This document shows positions 20,732 through 30,421 of a stretch of DNA of 64,000 bases, piece after piece; position 1 is the first letter of the stretch; every line of letters starts with the position of its first letter. This stretch comes from Halictus rubicundus (Eukaryota > Arthropoda > Insecta > Hymenoptera > Halictidae): the NCBI RefSeq assembly GCF_050948215.1, contig NW_027488566.1, positions 1,415,501 to 1,479,500 on the forward strand. Direction: 5' to 3'. The notes below the pieces were generated by a model, which was not told where the DNA came from, searched no databases, and saw nothing but the letters and a program-made list of their open reading frames with translations. A program made the translations under genes and the position numbers.

Positions 20732-22384
20732 TGTAACCGTATCGATTACATATCGATCGGGCGGCGTGTCGCATGAGCGACGCGGATCCCCACCACGACG
20801 TCCCTGGTCGTCCTGTCATCCTTCTCTTAATGAAGGATCGCAGGATCCCCCACTAATTAGCGTGCGCGCGCATCGATCCCCACACGATACGGATCGAATG
20901 AGGTCGATGCGCGACAAAACTACGACACTCTACGTCTGGGCGCGAGCTTGTTCGGGTCTTAGAATCTCGGGCGGTCCGGTACGCAGCGAGCGAGTCAAAC
21001 CGACTCAGGAGCGATACGGTCAAACCGACTGCGTTCCTTCGTCTCGTGCTAACCTCAAACCGAGGAAGTGTCGTGCAAACCGCACGACACGGGCCCATAA
21101 ATCATACAGGCGGCGATCAACGGCCGTAGCTATTAATTCAATAATAACTACAACGAGACGAAGGCAACTGTATCGGTCCCGAGTCGAATTCTTGACAAAA
21201 GGAAGTTGATTTTCTCGCTCATTTCGGTATACGTCCGTGCGGAAATTCGCGATACATTTCGTACAGAGTCAGTGCGGTTAACTTCTTTCCACTGACACCG
21301 GAAAGCCTCCGAACCCACTGAATAGTGACGACGGAGACGATCCTCAGGGTCGGCTGTCTGACCGACGCCTCGTACGTGTCGTCATCCGGGCACTTTTCCT
21401 GAGTAATCAGCTAGTGCTCGTATGCTACGACGACTCACGTCGTTCGGGAGAATCACGACGAAAACGCGTAACCTCCGGGACAGCGTGACGTGAGCAACGT
21501 ACGATGAACTTATAAGAAAGGGACCCAGACGTGGAGCCAGAACAGGGCTCGTGTAAATGCCTACGCGATGGCACGTTTGTGTGAAGTCGCGATAGATTAG
21601 GCGCGACTTGAGAACAGCATAAATCTAGCGGACGTCACATAGCGGTTACTGTATATACAACGAACACCAGAATATATCTTATTTCTACCTCCAACATCGT
21701 CTCCGAATAATTCAAAGTTAGTTAGAACATCTCCGTCTTCCAGTGCCTGGAGGCACGAACCTTATCTTACTAGGGTCGTAACCGTCCCTATTTCTCTATC
21801 GGAAACTCAACATCGATACGTTTTTTCCTCGCACGCATTCCTCGTGAGGAGGCGACAGCGTGCGCGTGGTCTGCGTTCGTCCACGACCTCGCGTGGAGGC
21901 ACGGCCGGTCGGGGACGGGTTCCGTATTGCCTACTTCATTCCACCAACACCGGAGTGTACCCGAACCCACTGCATAGTGACGACGGGGCAGTCCTCAGGG
22001 TTGGCCGTGTGAGCAAAGGTCTTATACGAGTCGTCATTCGTGCATGCTCCCCGGAAATCTCGGCTTTGTGTACGGGTGTTACGGCGACCCCAGTCGTCCG
22101 GCGGAGTCGCGACGACAAGGATTGGGTGCGGTCAAGGTCGCTCCTCCATCACCGGAGATCATTCTGACCCACTGCATAGTGATCGCGGATGATCTCCTCA
22201 GGGTTGGCTGAGCGATCGTAGCCTTGCACGAGTCGGCATTCGTGTGCGCTTCCCGAGAAGTTGGCAGCGTGTACGGGTGTTGCGACGGTCCTCGATATAG
22301 CGGGCGAGATCGCTCGAACGCGTCGGGACGATCGCGTATAAAGGCACGGCAGTAAAATAAAGCAGTAGAAATAAAACGGTTACA
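20732..22384 (+). mobile_element. Solo LTR c (1653 bp) in family A ORF1
   Basis: The ends TGTAACCGTAT and AAACGGTTACA give an inverted terminus of nine bases (TGTAACCGT). The target duplication ACGC lies at 20728-20731 and 22385-22388, and excision restores the ORF1 frame. Plus-strand TATAAAG near 22337 and AATAAAG near 22357 close to the 3' end suggest plus orientation with a short R-U5. It is non-coding and carries the internal direct repeats listed separately. Confidence 0.85.
21285..22270. repeat. Three related ~200-bp units in solo LTR c
   Basis: A block with CACCGGA, CCCACTG(A/C)ATAGTGA, GACGG, then CCTCAGGGT(C/T)GG and a following CGAGTCG(T/G)CATTCGTG segment occurs near 21293, 21943 and 22150. 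The palindromic core CACTGCATAGTG is preserved in the last two. Spacing is about 650 and 205 bases. Possibly promoter-proximal repeats; function unknown. Confidence 0.65.
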
Positions 22385-23145
22385 ACGCAGCATCTGATTG
22401 CTTCACAGCCGTTGATTTGATGCCCTATCCCTCCGCATCTCCTGCAGAGTTCTTGGCCCTTTAAATCCAGTGTACAATTGTAGGATAAATGTCCGAACGC
22501 GTGGCATTTGTAACATCTTAAAATATTCTGGGTCCTTTTGATCCTGCAATTTGTAAAACCAATTTTTAGTTTGTTCTCTTGACCCAATTTTTCCAGGATT
22601 TTGGCCGGAAAGGATACTATAGCCATTCTTGTTCCTCCGTATCCGAATCTGATGTTTTTAACCTCTGTTTCTTCTTTTTGTATTTCTAGAATTTTTGCAA
22701 GCTCCTCTTGCAGCTCCTCTCTATCTATTGTTGGATCCAGGTCTTTAATTTCATACACTATCTTGGGAGCCATTCTCCTGATTCTACAGTCTTCCCCTAG
22801 TGTGTCCTTCGCAAATTTTTCTAATTCTCCCCCGTTGGTTCCCTTCTCCATTTCTATTACTAGATCCCCTCCCCTAGACTTTCTAACAGTATGTATCCCG
22901 TTCAATCTTTCCCCAGCATTAGTTTTTAGCTGTTTAAAAAGATCTGCGAAGGTCCTAGTTTCTGTTGTTTTTAATATGATCGCCTCCGATTTCGGGGGCG
23001 GAGGGGGTCTATTCCTTCTTTCTTTTTCCTTTTCCTGTTCCTGTTTTCTCTTTTCGGCTTCTGCTGCTTCTTCTTCCTGCTTCTTTTTCTTCAGGGCTTT
23101 CTTCTCCTCAGTTTTGTTCCTATTTTCTACTGTTTTCCATTCATT
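22385..23145 (-). pseudogene. Family A copy 2 ORF1 middle part with intact zinc knuckles
   Basis: Open frame reading NEYNEWKTVENRNKTEE, a K/E-rich block, PPPPP, AIILKTTETRTFADLFKQLK, DLVIEMEKG, KIVYEIKDLDPTIDREELQEEL, RFGYGGTRMAIVSFPA, then CYKCHAFGHLSYNC and CRRCGGIGHQINGC, ending CEAIRCC at solo LTR c. Both knuckles have all zinc ligands, unlike copy 1. It is joined upstream to 29765-30421 across family B. Confidence 0.8.
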
Positions 23146-23617
23146 GTATTCATTTATTGTTCCCCTCAGGGTTACAATCCCATTACATCCCATCTCCTTC
23201 AACTCGCAAAATCGCGTACCACTAATTACACCGATAGAGAGAGAGAGAGAGAGAGAGAGCTACTGTCGCTTTTCAATATCATAAGTATAATAACATAATA
23301 AAAACGGACCTAAAAATATAAAATAATAACAATATATCAAAATAAAATAAAATAAAACAAATCAACCATAACGCTCGCCATAACGCTCGCCATAAATACA
23401 ATATAATAAAATAAAATAAAATACATTTAATATATTACATTATGTAAAATAAATAAAATAAATAACTGCCGTGAATTTGTCATCAGCAAAAAAAAAAACA
23501 AACAAATAAAACATAGCATACCACTCTTTTCTCTCACACACCCACATGCACACACACTCCTCCTCCTACACCTCCCCTTCCCTAACCCGCGGACCACCTC
23601 TTCCGGTCGCTCACCAT
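23146..23617 (-). other. Family B copy 2 3' UTR with GA microsatellite
   Basis: AT-rich noncoding 3' part. A (GA)n run lies at about 23236-23259 and AATAAAATAAAATAAA-type A-rich words at 23340-23470. The conserved 3' terminus adjoins the target duplication. It differs strongly from the 3' UTR of copy 1 except at the terminus. Confidence 0.55.
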
Positions 23618-25060
23618 TCATCCCAATCCTCCATTTGCACCTTCCCTCCATTCCTCCACCCTCCTCATCCACTTCTCCCCTCCCCCCTCATCATCCAACA
23701 CTTCACCCATCTTCTCCTGCCAACCTCCTTCCTCATCCAGCCTCATACATTCCTCCCATACATGCTCCCACGTCTCACTTATCCATTCACACACTCTACA
23801 TTTTCTCTCCTCCTCATCCATCCAATATTTTCCCTCTTTCATACCATTTCCTAACCTAAACTTTGCCACCCTCTGCCATCTACTCTCCCCCCATCCTTTC
23901 TTTAAGTATCCCGGCAGACCCTCCCCCTTTACCATCCCATACCACTTATTATATCTTGATTTCTTTATCTTTAACCACCTTTCCTCCCTCTGCCTTTCCT
24001 TCTCCCTTTTTACCAGCTCCCCACTTACCTCCTCTCTCCTCTCCTCCATCATTTCCTCCATCTCCTGTATTGTCCACCACTTATCCTCAAAGAAATCCCG
24101 TCTTTCCTTCTCCCACCCTTCTCTTACTACTGCCCTCCTTCCCCTCCCTCTCATCTCTTCCCAACACAATCTCGCTAATTCCCCTCCTTTGCCCTCTCTT
24201 AACTTCTTTTCATACCCCCATGCCCTCAACCCCGCCCTGCCCCTCATTAACTCTCTTTGCTATTCTTCCCTAACCATGTACCCTGGCGTACACTTTTCTA
24301 CTTCTAACACCCACTTTAAGTATCTCTCCTGCATCCTTTCTATACCCTCCCTTTCCTTCCACCCCCATATTTCTACTCCGTAACTCATCACCGGCCACAC
24401 TAATTTATCAAAAAGCCAAATCCTCCTACCCCAATCCTTTCCAAACCTCCTCTTCCCTATTCCCCACACTTGTCCCATCACTGCCGCCCTCTTCCTTATC
24501 CTTTCCGCCACTTGCTCTTCCTGACCCCCATCCCTCTTTATTACATATCCTAGATACCTATACCTATTGACCTCCTCTAGTGCCTTACCTTTCCACATCC
24601 ACGTCACCTTCTTCCACCGTCCCCCTCCCCTCCTACACCTCATTATCTTTGACTTTTCCGCGTTTAGCTGCAGCCTTTTCCTATCCATATAGCGCTCTAG
24701 CACCCCTATCATCCCTTTCATCCCTTCCTCCTCTTCCGCCAGCATCGCTATATCGTCCGCATACGCTAAGGTGTATACTCTTCTTCCTCCCACTTTCACC
24801 CCTCCCCATCCACCCCTTTCGAGTTCCTCGTCTATGTCCGCCAATAACAGCGTGAACAGCAGAGGACTTAGCGGACACCCCTGCCTCACCCCTCTTGCTG
24901 TCCAAAACATTTCCCCTTCCTCGTCCCCTACTCTTACCTTGCCTCTCGTTTCCCTTAGAATCTCCTCACATCTCCCTATTAACCCTTCCCTCACCCCCTT
25001 TCTCCTCAACTCCCCCACCAATACATCCCTATCCACCTAGTCAAACGCCACTTTCAGGTC
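23618..25060 (-). pseudogene. Family B copy 2 ORF2, RT catalytic part to C-terminus
   Basis: The frame from 25036 reads RGVRQGCPLSPLLFTLLLAD, then TLAYADDIAMLAE (RT catalytic YADD near 24740-24770), LQLNAEKSKIMRC, YRYLGYVIKRDGG, VMSYGVEIWGWKEREGIERM, ending at a stop near 24260. The next frame (24247-23618) gives GLRAWGYEKKL, LARLCWEEM, GEGLPGYLKKGWGESRW and a C-terminal knuckle CRVCEWISETWEHVWEEC (C-x2-C-x8-H-x4-C). A TAG at about 25037 separates it from the N-half (FD then stop in KVAFD-x-VD). Confidence 0.82.
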
Positions 25061-25680
25061 TACAAACAACACTACCAACTTTCTTTCCTTCCTCCTCACC
25101 TGCCTATTCACTATATGATTAAGCACGGAAATATTATCCATACATCCCAATCCTTTCCTGAAACCCGTCTGACTGTCTGGCAGTATCCTCTTCCCCTCCA
25201 CTTCTTTTCTTAGTCTTTCTGCCAAAATCGCTGCATACACCTTATATGCCGTTTGCGTTAGAGTTACTCCCCTGTAGTCCCCCACCTTTCTACTTTCCCT
25301 TTTCTTCGCTATTGGTACCACTACCCCCTCCGTCCAGTCATCCGGCCATCCTTCCCCTTTCCATACTCTATTGCACACCCTCCATAGCCACTCCTCCACT
25401 TCTTCCCCTCCATACTTCCACACCTCGTTCGGTATCCCATCCCCACCTGTCGCTTTTCCCTCTTTCAAACCCTTCACCACCCTGCTGATCTCTCCCCTTT
25501 CTATTTCCTCTTCTCCATCCTCATCTCTCTTTTTTGCCTCTCCCTTCCTCACCATCCACTCTACTCCCCCCAATAATTCCCTAAAATGTTTATCCCACTC
25601 GTCCATCCTTATTCTTTCATCCACCCGTGACCCTTTCCTCCTTTCCTTCTATATCAGCTGCCATACCTGCCTTTCCGTTT
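25037..25680 (-). pseudogene. Family B copy 2 ORF2, RT N-half
   Basis: Frame with DERIRMDEWDKHFRELLGGVEW, KEGKATGGDGIPNEVWKYGG, TEGVVVPIAKKRESRKVGDY, RGVTLTQTAYKVYAAILAERL, TGFRKGLGCMDNISVLNHIV, VLFVDLKVAFD. It is preceded by a stop near 25650 and then by solo LTR d. Residue order matches copy 1 exactly. Confidence 0.82.
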
Positions 25681-25686
25681 TTATGC

Positions 25687-26145
25687 TGTTAAAGGATGCA
25701 GTAGGAATCGTGGAGGGAGTTAAGAATCTTCGATGCGAGCACTGTGGTGTTCTAAATCTATCTAGCGTCTATTTTATTCAAACTTGCGTGAGTCACTTAA
25801 CAACTAATCCCGACACCAACTTAAGACTATTAGTACAATACGTAAGCAAACTATAACTAAGCTAAGCGCGGAAACCCGAAGAAGCGCAATGAGTTTCCTT
25901 TTGTTAAGAGAAAACGGCAAGGCTCAAGCGAAGCGATGCGTGTTAGAGAGCGCAATTCAAAAGACTAATTATAAACCGAATTATCGGGAGTCGGTTGCGC
26001 TGAAGGTGGTCGAAAGGTGGGGGGAGAGGTGACGAGAGGCTCGGTGGTCTAGCGCCTTGTTATGTTTGGGCAATCCCGTCACCTCTCTTGCCCCTGACCA
26101 AGACTTGGGTCTCGTGCCGCCGCGGAGCTCGCGTGATCCGAAACA
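25687..26145 (-). mobile_element. Solo LTR d (459 bp) in family B ORF2
   Basis: The ends are TGTTAAAGG and CCGAAACA (sense of minus: TGTTTCGG...TTTAACA), TG...CA with inverted TGTT/AACA. The 5-bp target duplication TATGC lies at 25682-25686 and 26146-26150. Excision rejoins the endonuclease/RT linker of family B. No coding sequence is seen. The 5-bp duplication sets it apart from the 4-bp ones of the other LTRs here. Confidence 0.83.
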
Positions 26146-26150
26146 TATGC

Positions 26151-27276
26151 CCTCCACCTCTCTTTCCTACTTTTCCCTCTCCTTTTTCTTCTTCTCCTCG
26201 CATAGTTTCTTGTACGCTAACTTCTTCTCCTTTACTTCTATCCCCTCTCCTCCCCTCTTTTTCCATCTCCTCAACTCCTCCCTCACCTTCTTTTTTTCTT
26301 CTTTACATTCCTCATCCCACCAACCTTTCCTCTCCCCTCTTTTCTTCTTCCCCATTTCCTCTAATGCCTCCTTTACTCTACCCTTCAATTCTTTCCAATC
26401 CTCCCCTACTCCCTTCTCTTCCCCATCCTTCTTCCCAAATTTCCCCCTGAACTCCTCCACCCTTTCTTCCGTCCAATACCCCATCAGCCTTCTCCTCCCT
26501 CCCTCACCCCTCCTTTTTCCCCCTACCCTTTCTCCCTTAAGCCATACCGTCAGGGGCAGGTGATCTGAGTCCACCCTTTCCCTAACCTCCATCCTTTTCA
26601 CCCCATCCCTCGTATCTTCATCTCCCAATATATAATCTATCACCGAATTCCCCCTCTTTCCTATGAACGTCCACTACCCTAACTCATCTCCCTTTACGTT
26701 CCCATTTAGTATACCCCACCCCCTCTCCTCTAAATACCCGCACAACCTCCTTCCTTCTGCATTTATCCTCTTATCTTTGGATTTCCTACTCCCTTTCCCT
26801 TTTCCCTCATCTTCATCTTCCCCTCCTATCCCACCCCCTTCTCTTCCCGTCCTCGCATTAAAATCCCCCCCTATAATCACCCTCACACCTTTTTCTCTCC
26901 CTTCTATCCATTCTCCCAGCACCTCCAACTTCTCCCGCAAGTCCCCATTTACATACACCCCAATTACCTTCCACCATCCCCCCTATATCCTCATCTTTAT
27001 ACCCATCACCCCCTCCCTTCCTCCCTCTTCCCCCCTCACTGTCTCAATCTCCTTCCTTATTCCCATTAGCATACCCCCCTTTGCCCTCCCCATCTTTTCC
27101 TCTCTCCTTGCCCACTGTACTTCCCATACATACCCTCTTGGCATCCTACTCCTTACCTGTTCCCATCCTCTCTCCTCTAGCCATGTCTCCATCAACATTA
27201 TCACATCCCACTCCTCCAACCCTTTCCAGAAGTCTTCGTCCTTGTTCTTCAATCCCGCCACATTCCAGAATGTCAC
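26151..27276 (-). pseudogene. Family B copy 2 ORF2, endonuclease
   Basis: Three frames: 27276-26983 (MTFWNVAGLKNKDEDFW, IMLMETWLEERGW), 26958-26674 (MYVNGDLREKLE, VIIGGDFNARTGREGG, WGILNGNVKGD) and 26643-26151 (MIDYILGDEDT, DSDHLPLTVWLKG, then the basic linker). Single stop codons or indels separate them (near 26980 and 26670). All APE endonuclease boxes are recognisable, including GGDFNA and SDH. Confidence 0.8.
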
Positions 27277-27338
27277 CTTAACCTCCCTCTCCCTCTTCTT
27301 CCCTTTCTTTCCCCCTTCTTTCCCTCCCTCCCGCCCCT

Positions 27339-28132
27339 TTACCTCCTCTGCCCGTTTCCCTGCTCATCTAACCAACTTGCTTCTATTTCGTCCCATTGCT
27401 TCAACTTTCCATTCACCCACATTTTCACGTACCCCACTTGTATACTCCTTGCTTCCCTCCTCTCCTTCTCCGCTTCCCTTTCAATTTTCCACCTTGCTCT
27501 TCTCTCTTCCTCCGTCAGGTCGTCATCTAACGTTTCCTTTTTCCCTCTTAACTTACTCCTTTCCCTCATCACCTTCCTTTTCTGTTCCCTGTCCACCATC
27601 TTCACCAGTACCATCCCCCTCCCCTCCTTTCCCGCCCCTCCTATCTTTCTTATCTCCTTAATTCCCTCGTCCTTCAGACCCATCACCTCCCACACCCTCT
27701 TCACCTCAGTTTCCATGCCCTTACCCTCCGCTCGAATCCCCCTTATTACCACGTTGTTTCTCCTCTCCTCCCTCTCCATTCTATCCTGTTTTACCTCCAT
27801 CCTCCGTATCCTCCTTCTATTCTCCTCTACTTCCCCCTTCCCCATCCTATCTTCTCTCCCTTCTCCCCCCTTTTCCCCCCCTTCCCTCACTACCTTCACC
27901 ACCTTTCCCTCTAGTCCTTCCATTCTTTTCTCTAGCCTTTCCCTCTTTTCCACCTCTTCCCACTTCTCTCTCTCCCTTCTTCTCCCCTCTCTCTCTTTCT
28001 CCAGCTCCTCTTTCATCTCCCTCAACTCCTCTTTTATTTTCCTCATCTCCGTCATCCTCTCCTTCATTTCCCTCATCCCCTCTTTTATTTTCTTCATCTC
28101 CGCCATCTCCTCCTTCATTTCCCTCATCCCTT
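27339..28132 (-). pseudogene. Family B copy 2 ORF1 C-part: coiled coil and RRM-like
   Basis: After solo LTR e the frame reads a repeated (K)EGMREMKEEMAEMKKIKEG-like heptad array, a long E/R/K coiled coil, KQDRMEREERRNNVVIRGIR (first RRM-like strand) and GRGMVLVKMVDREQKRKVM (later strand). It then continues 70 residues longer than the copy 1 frame, through RSIQVGYVKMWVNGKLKQWDE, which is probably the true C-terminus. The apparent start upstream lies inside the LTR and is an artefact. Confidence 0.7.
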
Positions 28133-28136
28133 CTTT

Positions 28137-29086
28137 TGTAACAGACCTGGCTGCGCCAGGCCTGTTCCTAGCCGTACGCGCCCCGAACTCGAACCGCCCC
28201 GAACACGGCCGACGGATACCGAGATCCGTCGGTACCCGCGAGCGCACCCTCGCGATCCCCGCACCGCCGAACCGATCTTGGCGGGAACCGGAACCCGCCA
28301 TGATGCGATACCGTCGCGCCGGATGCGTGACGACGCCGGAAAAGCCGGCCGCGAACCGTACCGCGCCGCACCCCCTCGCCTAGCAAGACGAGAGAGACGA
28401 GCCGGAAAACGCTCTCTTTGGCCTTCCGCCACGTTCGCGAACAGACGTTTTTCTCGGTTAAGATCGCCAGCCGCCGATACCGAACCGCCGATCACGACCA
28501 GAACCGTTTTCCGCGACGCCGAGAAGCCGAGTATCAATCCGCGCCGTTAGCGAAGAGTTTGTCCGCGTAATTATCGCCGCGAGTGTGCCGAAGTGTACCC
28601 GCGAACCACAAACCCCGGACACGCCGCTGCGTGCTGGAATTCCTGGAGCGCCGACCCGAACGCCGAGCGATCGAGACCGGAACCAGGGTGAGTAACCTAC
28701 TTTCCTGATACACCCGACATCTCCGCCTCCGCCCTACACCGTCGGAGAGCGAACCACCCGCGACCGGCGAAACGCCGGCCGTCCTGGGGCACGGGCTCTC
28801 CGTCCGCCGAGGTTGCCCTGGTCCGGAAACGCCGCTGCGTACGGCCATGATCCCGCCGTAATACGACACGCGCGCGAGACCCGAATTGCGACCGCCGACC
28901 CCCGAAACGCGAAGCCGGGACAGTGACGAATATTTTGACTACTCGTGTCGTTAAGCACCCGTGCCCGACCGTCCGCGTCCCGCCGTAACCCTCGCGTTAT
29001 CCCGCCGCGAACCCTGGCACGGCGAGCCAAATTCGGCCGCGAGGAACCGGTTGTATCGAGATCCGCCGGGAAGCAGACTCGTTACA
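28137..29086. mobile_element. Solo LTR e (950 bp) in family B ORF1
   Basis: The ends TGTAACAGAC and GACTCGTTACA give inverted TGTAAC/GTTACA. The target duplication CTTT lies at 28133-28136 and 29087-29090. It is GC-rich and visibly unlike the purine/pyrimidine-biased LINE around it. It separates the two halves of ORF1 cleanly. No coding content can be supported. Confidence 0.85.
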
Positions 29087-29399
29087 CTTTTATTTCCCTC
29101 AACCCCGCCATCATCTCTCTAATCAAGTTCTCCCAACCCTTGCCTAACCCTTCCGTCTCTTTCCGAACCTCCTTCGGCGACCTCTTCGTCTTCGCACTCT
29201 TTTTAAATATTCCCCTTTCCCTTTCTCCCCCGTCGTCCCCCTCATCCCCTTGCTCCCTCCCCCTTTTCTTCCATAAGTTGTCAAAACTGCTCCCACTACT
29301 TCCTCCCCCTCTCCCTATCTTTTCCGTGACCGTCGGCTTTCCCCCCTCACCCCTCTCCCCCTTCCCACCTTCCACTTCCCCTTCCCCTCTGTTACTCAT
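29087..29399 (-). pseudogene. Family B copy 2 ORF1 N-part
   Basis: Starts MSNRGEGEVEGGKGERGEGG and contains FDNLWKKRGREQGDEG and GIFKKSAKTKRSPKEV, matching the position and order of LDNLGNVESVGKKRSREE and GMFKRSDKTKSSPEK in copy 1. It ends in NLIREMMAGLREIK at solo LTR e and continues at 28132. Confidence 0.7.
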
Positions 29400-29744
29400 T
29401 TCTTCCTCTTACTCTCACTACCTATACTACCTTCAAATTTCCCGCTTTCCTCCTGACCCTACCGCCACCAATCAGCACCACCTACCACTCCTTCTCTTTA
29501 CTCCCGCGTTCGACTCACGAAGGATGCCGCCAACCTAACCTCCAATCACTCACTCACTTCCACCTATCTCACACCTTCCAGCTCCCTTTTTCACTCTTCC
29601 CCTTTTTGCCCAGCTACCCCTATTCCTCTCGCTCTCTTCTCCCACATTCTCTCACCTCTCACACCTCTCACTCTTCACTTTCTCTCAACAAACACTTCTC
29701 CGCTCACTATACACGCCAATCTCTCTCGCAACCGGAAACGGAAG
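29400..29744 (-). other. Family B copy 2 5' UTR
   Basis: Pyrimidine-rich plus strand, noncoding, ending with the sense 5' terminus CTTCCGTTTCCGGTTGC that matches copy 1. Confidence 0.55.
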
Positions 29745-30421
29745 TCTACTGTTTTCCATTCATTTTCTTGATTTGTTTCACTATTCCTTTTACTATTGGC
29801 TTCTTCTGCTTCGCTTTCATAGATCAGTCTTTTTTTCGGTCCTTCTGCTGCTGATTTATATATTTCGGACCCTTCTGGTCTCCTGTTCTCCTTCCTGGAT
29901 AGAGAGCATTGAACCCCCATGTCTCTGTGATGGATGCTATTTTTTAATTTTTTATTCTCAATTATAAGTTCAATGTTTTTAAGCCGGGTAATAGCCACTT
30001 CTAACTGTCTGTCCGCTTGACCCGCGTGACATTTCGTAACGTTTTTGACTTCCATGAGTGGATCCGCACAGTAAATTTTTACCTCTCGAGTCGAGTTTTT
30101 GGTTTTTTTGAGGAGTTTCGTGAGTTTGCCTATTAATTTAAGAACGTCCTCCTCCTCTTCCTTTTCTTCGTCATCTGTCTGATTAATACCATACATAGTG
30201 ATATCTTCTAACCGCTTTTTTTTAAGAGCCGTGCTACCAACCATCACTACGTCTGATATTATAGAATCAGAATCAGTTTCCTCGTAATTTTCTCTAGTTC
30301 TTTTTATCATTAATCTATCCTTTTCTTTTTCTGCACTATGCTTGGTTTTAGAATTTTTTTTGAAAATGTTACTTTTCCCTACCGGTTGTAACGGCGTGAG
30401 AAATCTTTCTTCCTCATACAT
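29745..30421 (-). pseudogene. Family A copy 2 ORF1 N-part
   Basis: Starts MYEEERFLTPLQPVGKSNIFKKNSKTKHS, collinear with MEEEEKWLTPIQPPDKGSIFKRSGKTKRS in copy 1. It carries an acidic tract (DDEEKEEEEDVLKLIGKL), the coiled-coil-like RQLEVAITRLKNIELIIENKK and RDMGVQCSLSRKE. It ends NQENEWKTV at the family B insertion and resumes at 23145. Confidence 0.75.

Larger units (their letters stand above)
23146..29744 (-). mobile_element. LINE family B copy 2
   Basis: Full-length minus-strand LINE in family A ORF1, flanked by the exact 20-bp duplication TCTACTGTTTTCCATTCATT at 23126-23145 and 29745-29764. Its 5' end (CTTCCGTTTCCGG) and 3' end (GTAACCCTGAGGGG plus an AATAAATGAATAC tail) match copy 1. It contains solo LTRs at 25687-26145 and 28137-29086; without them it is about 5.2 kb. 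ORF1 and ORF2 domains are in the same order as copy 1, with different frameshifts and stops. Confidence 0.88.
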
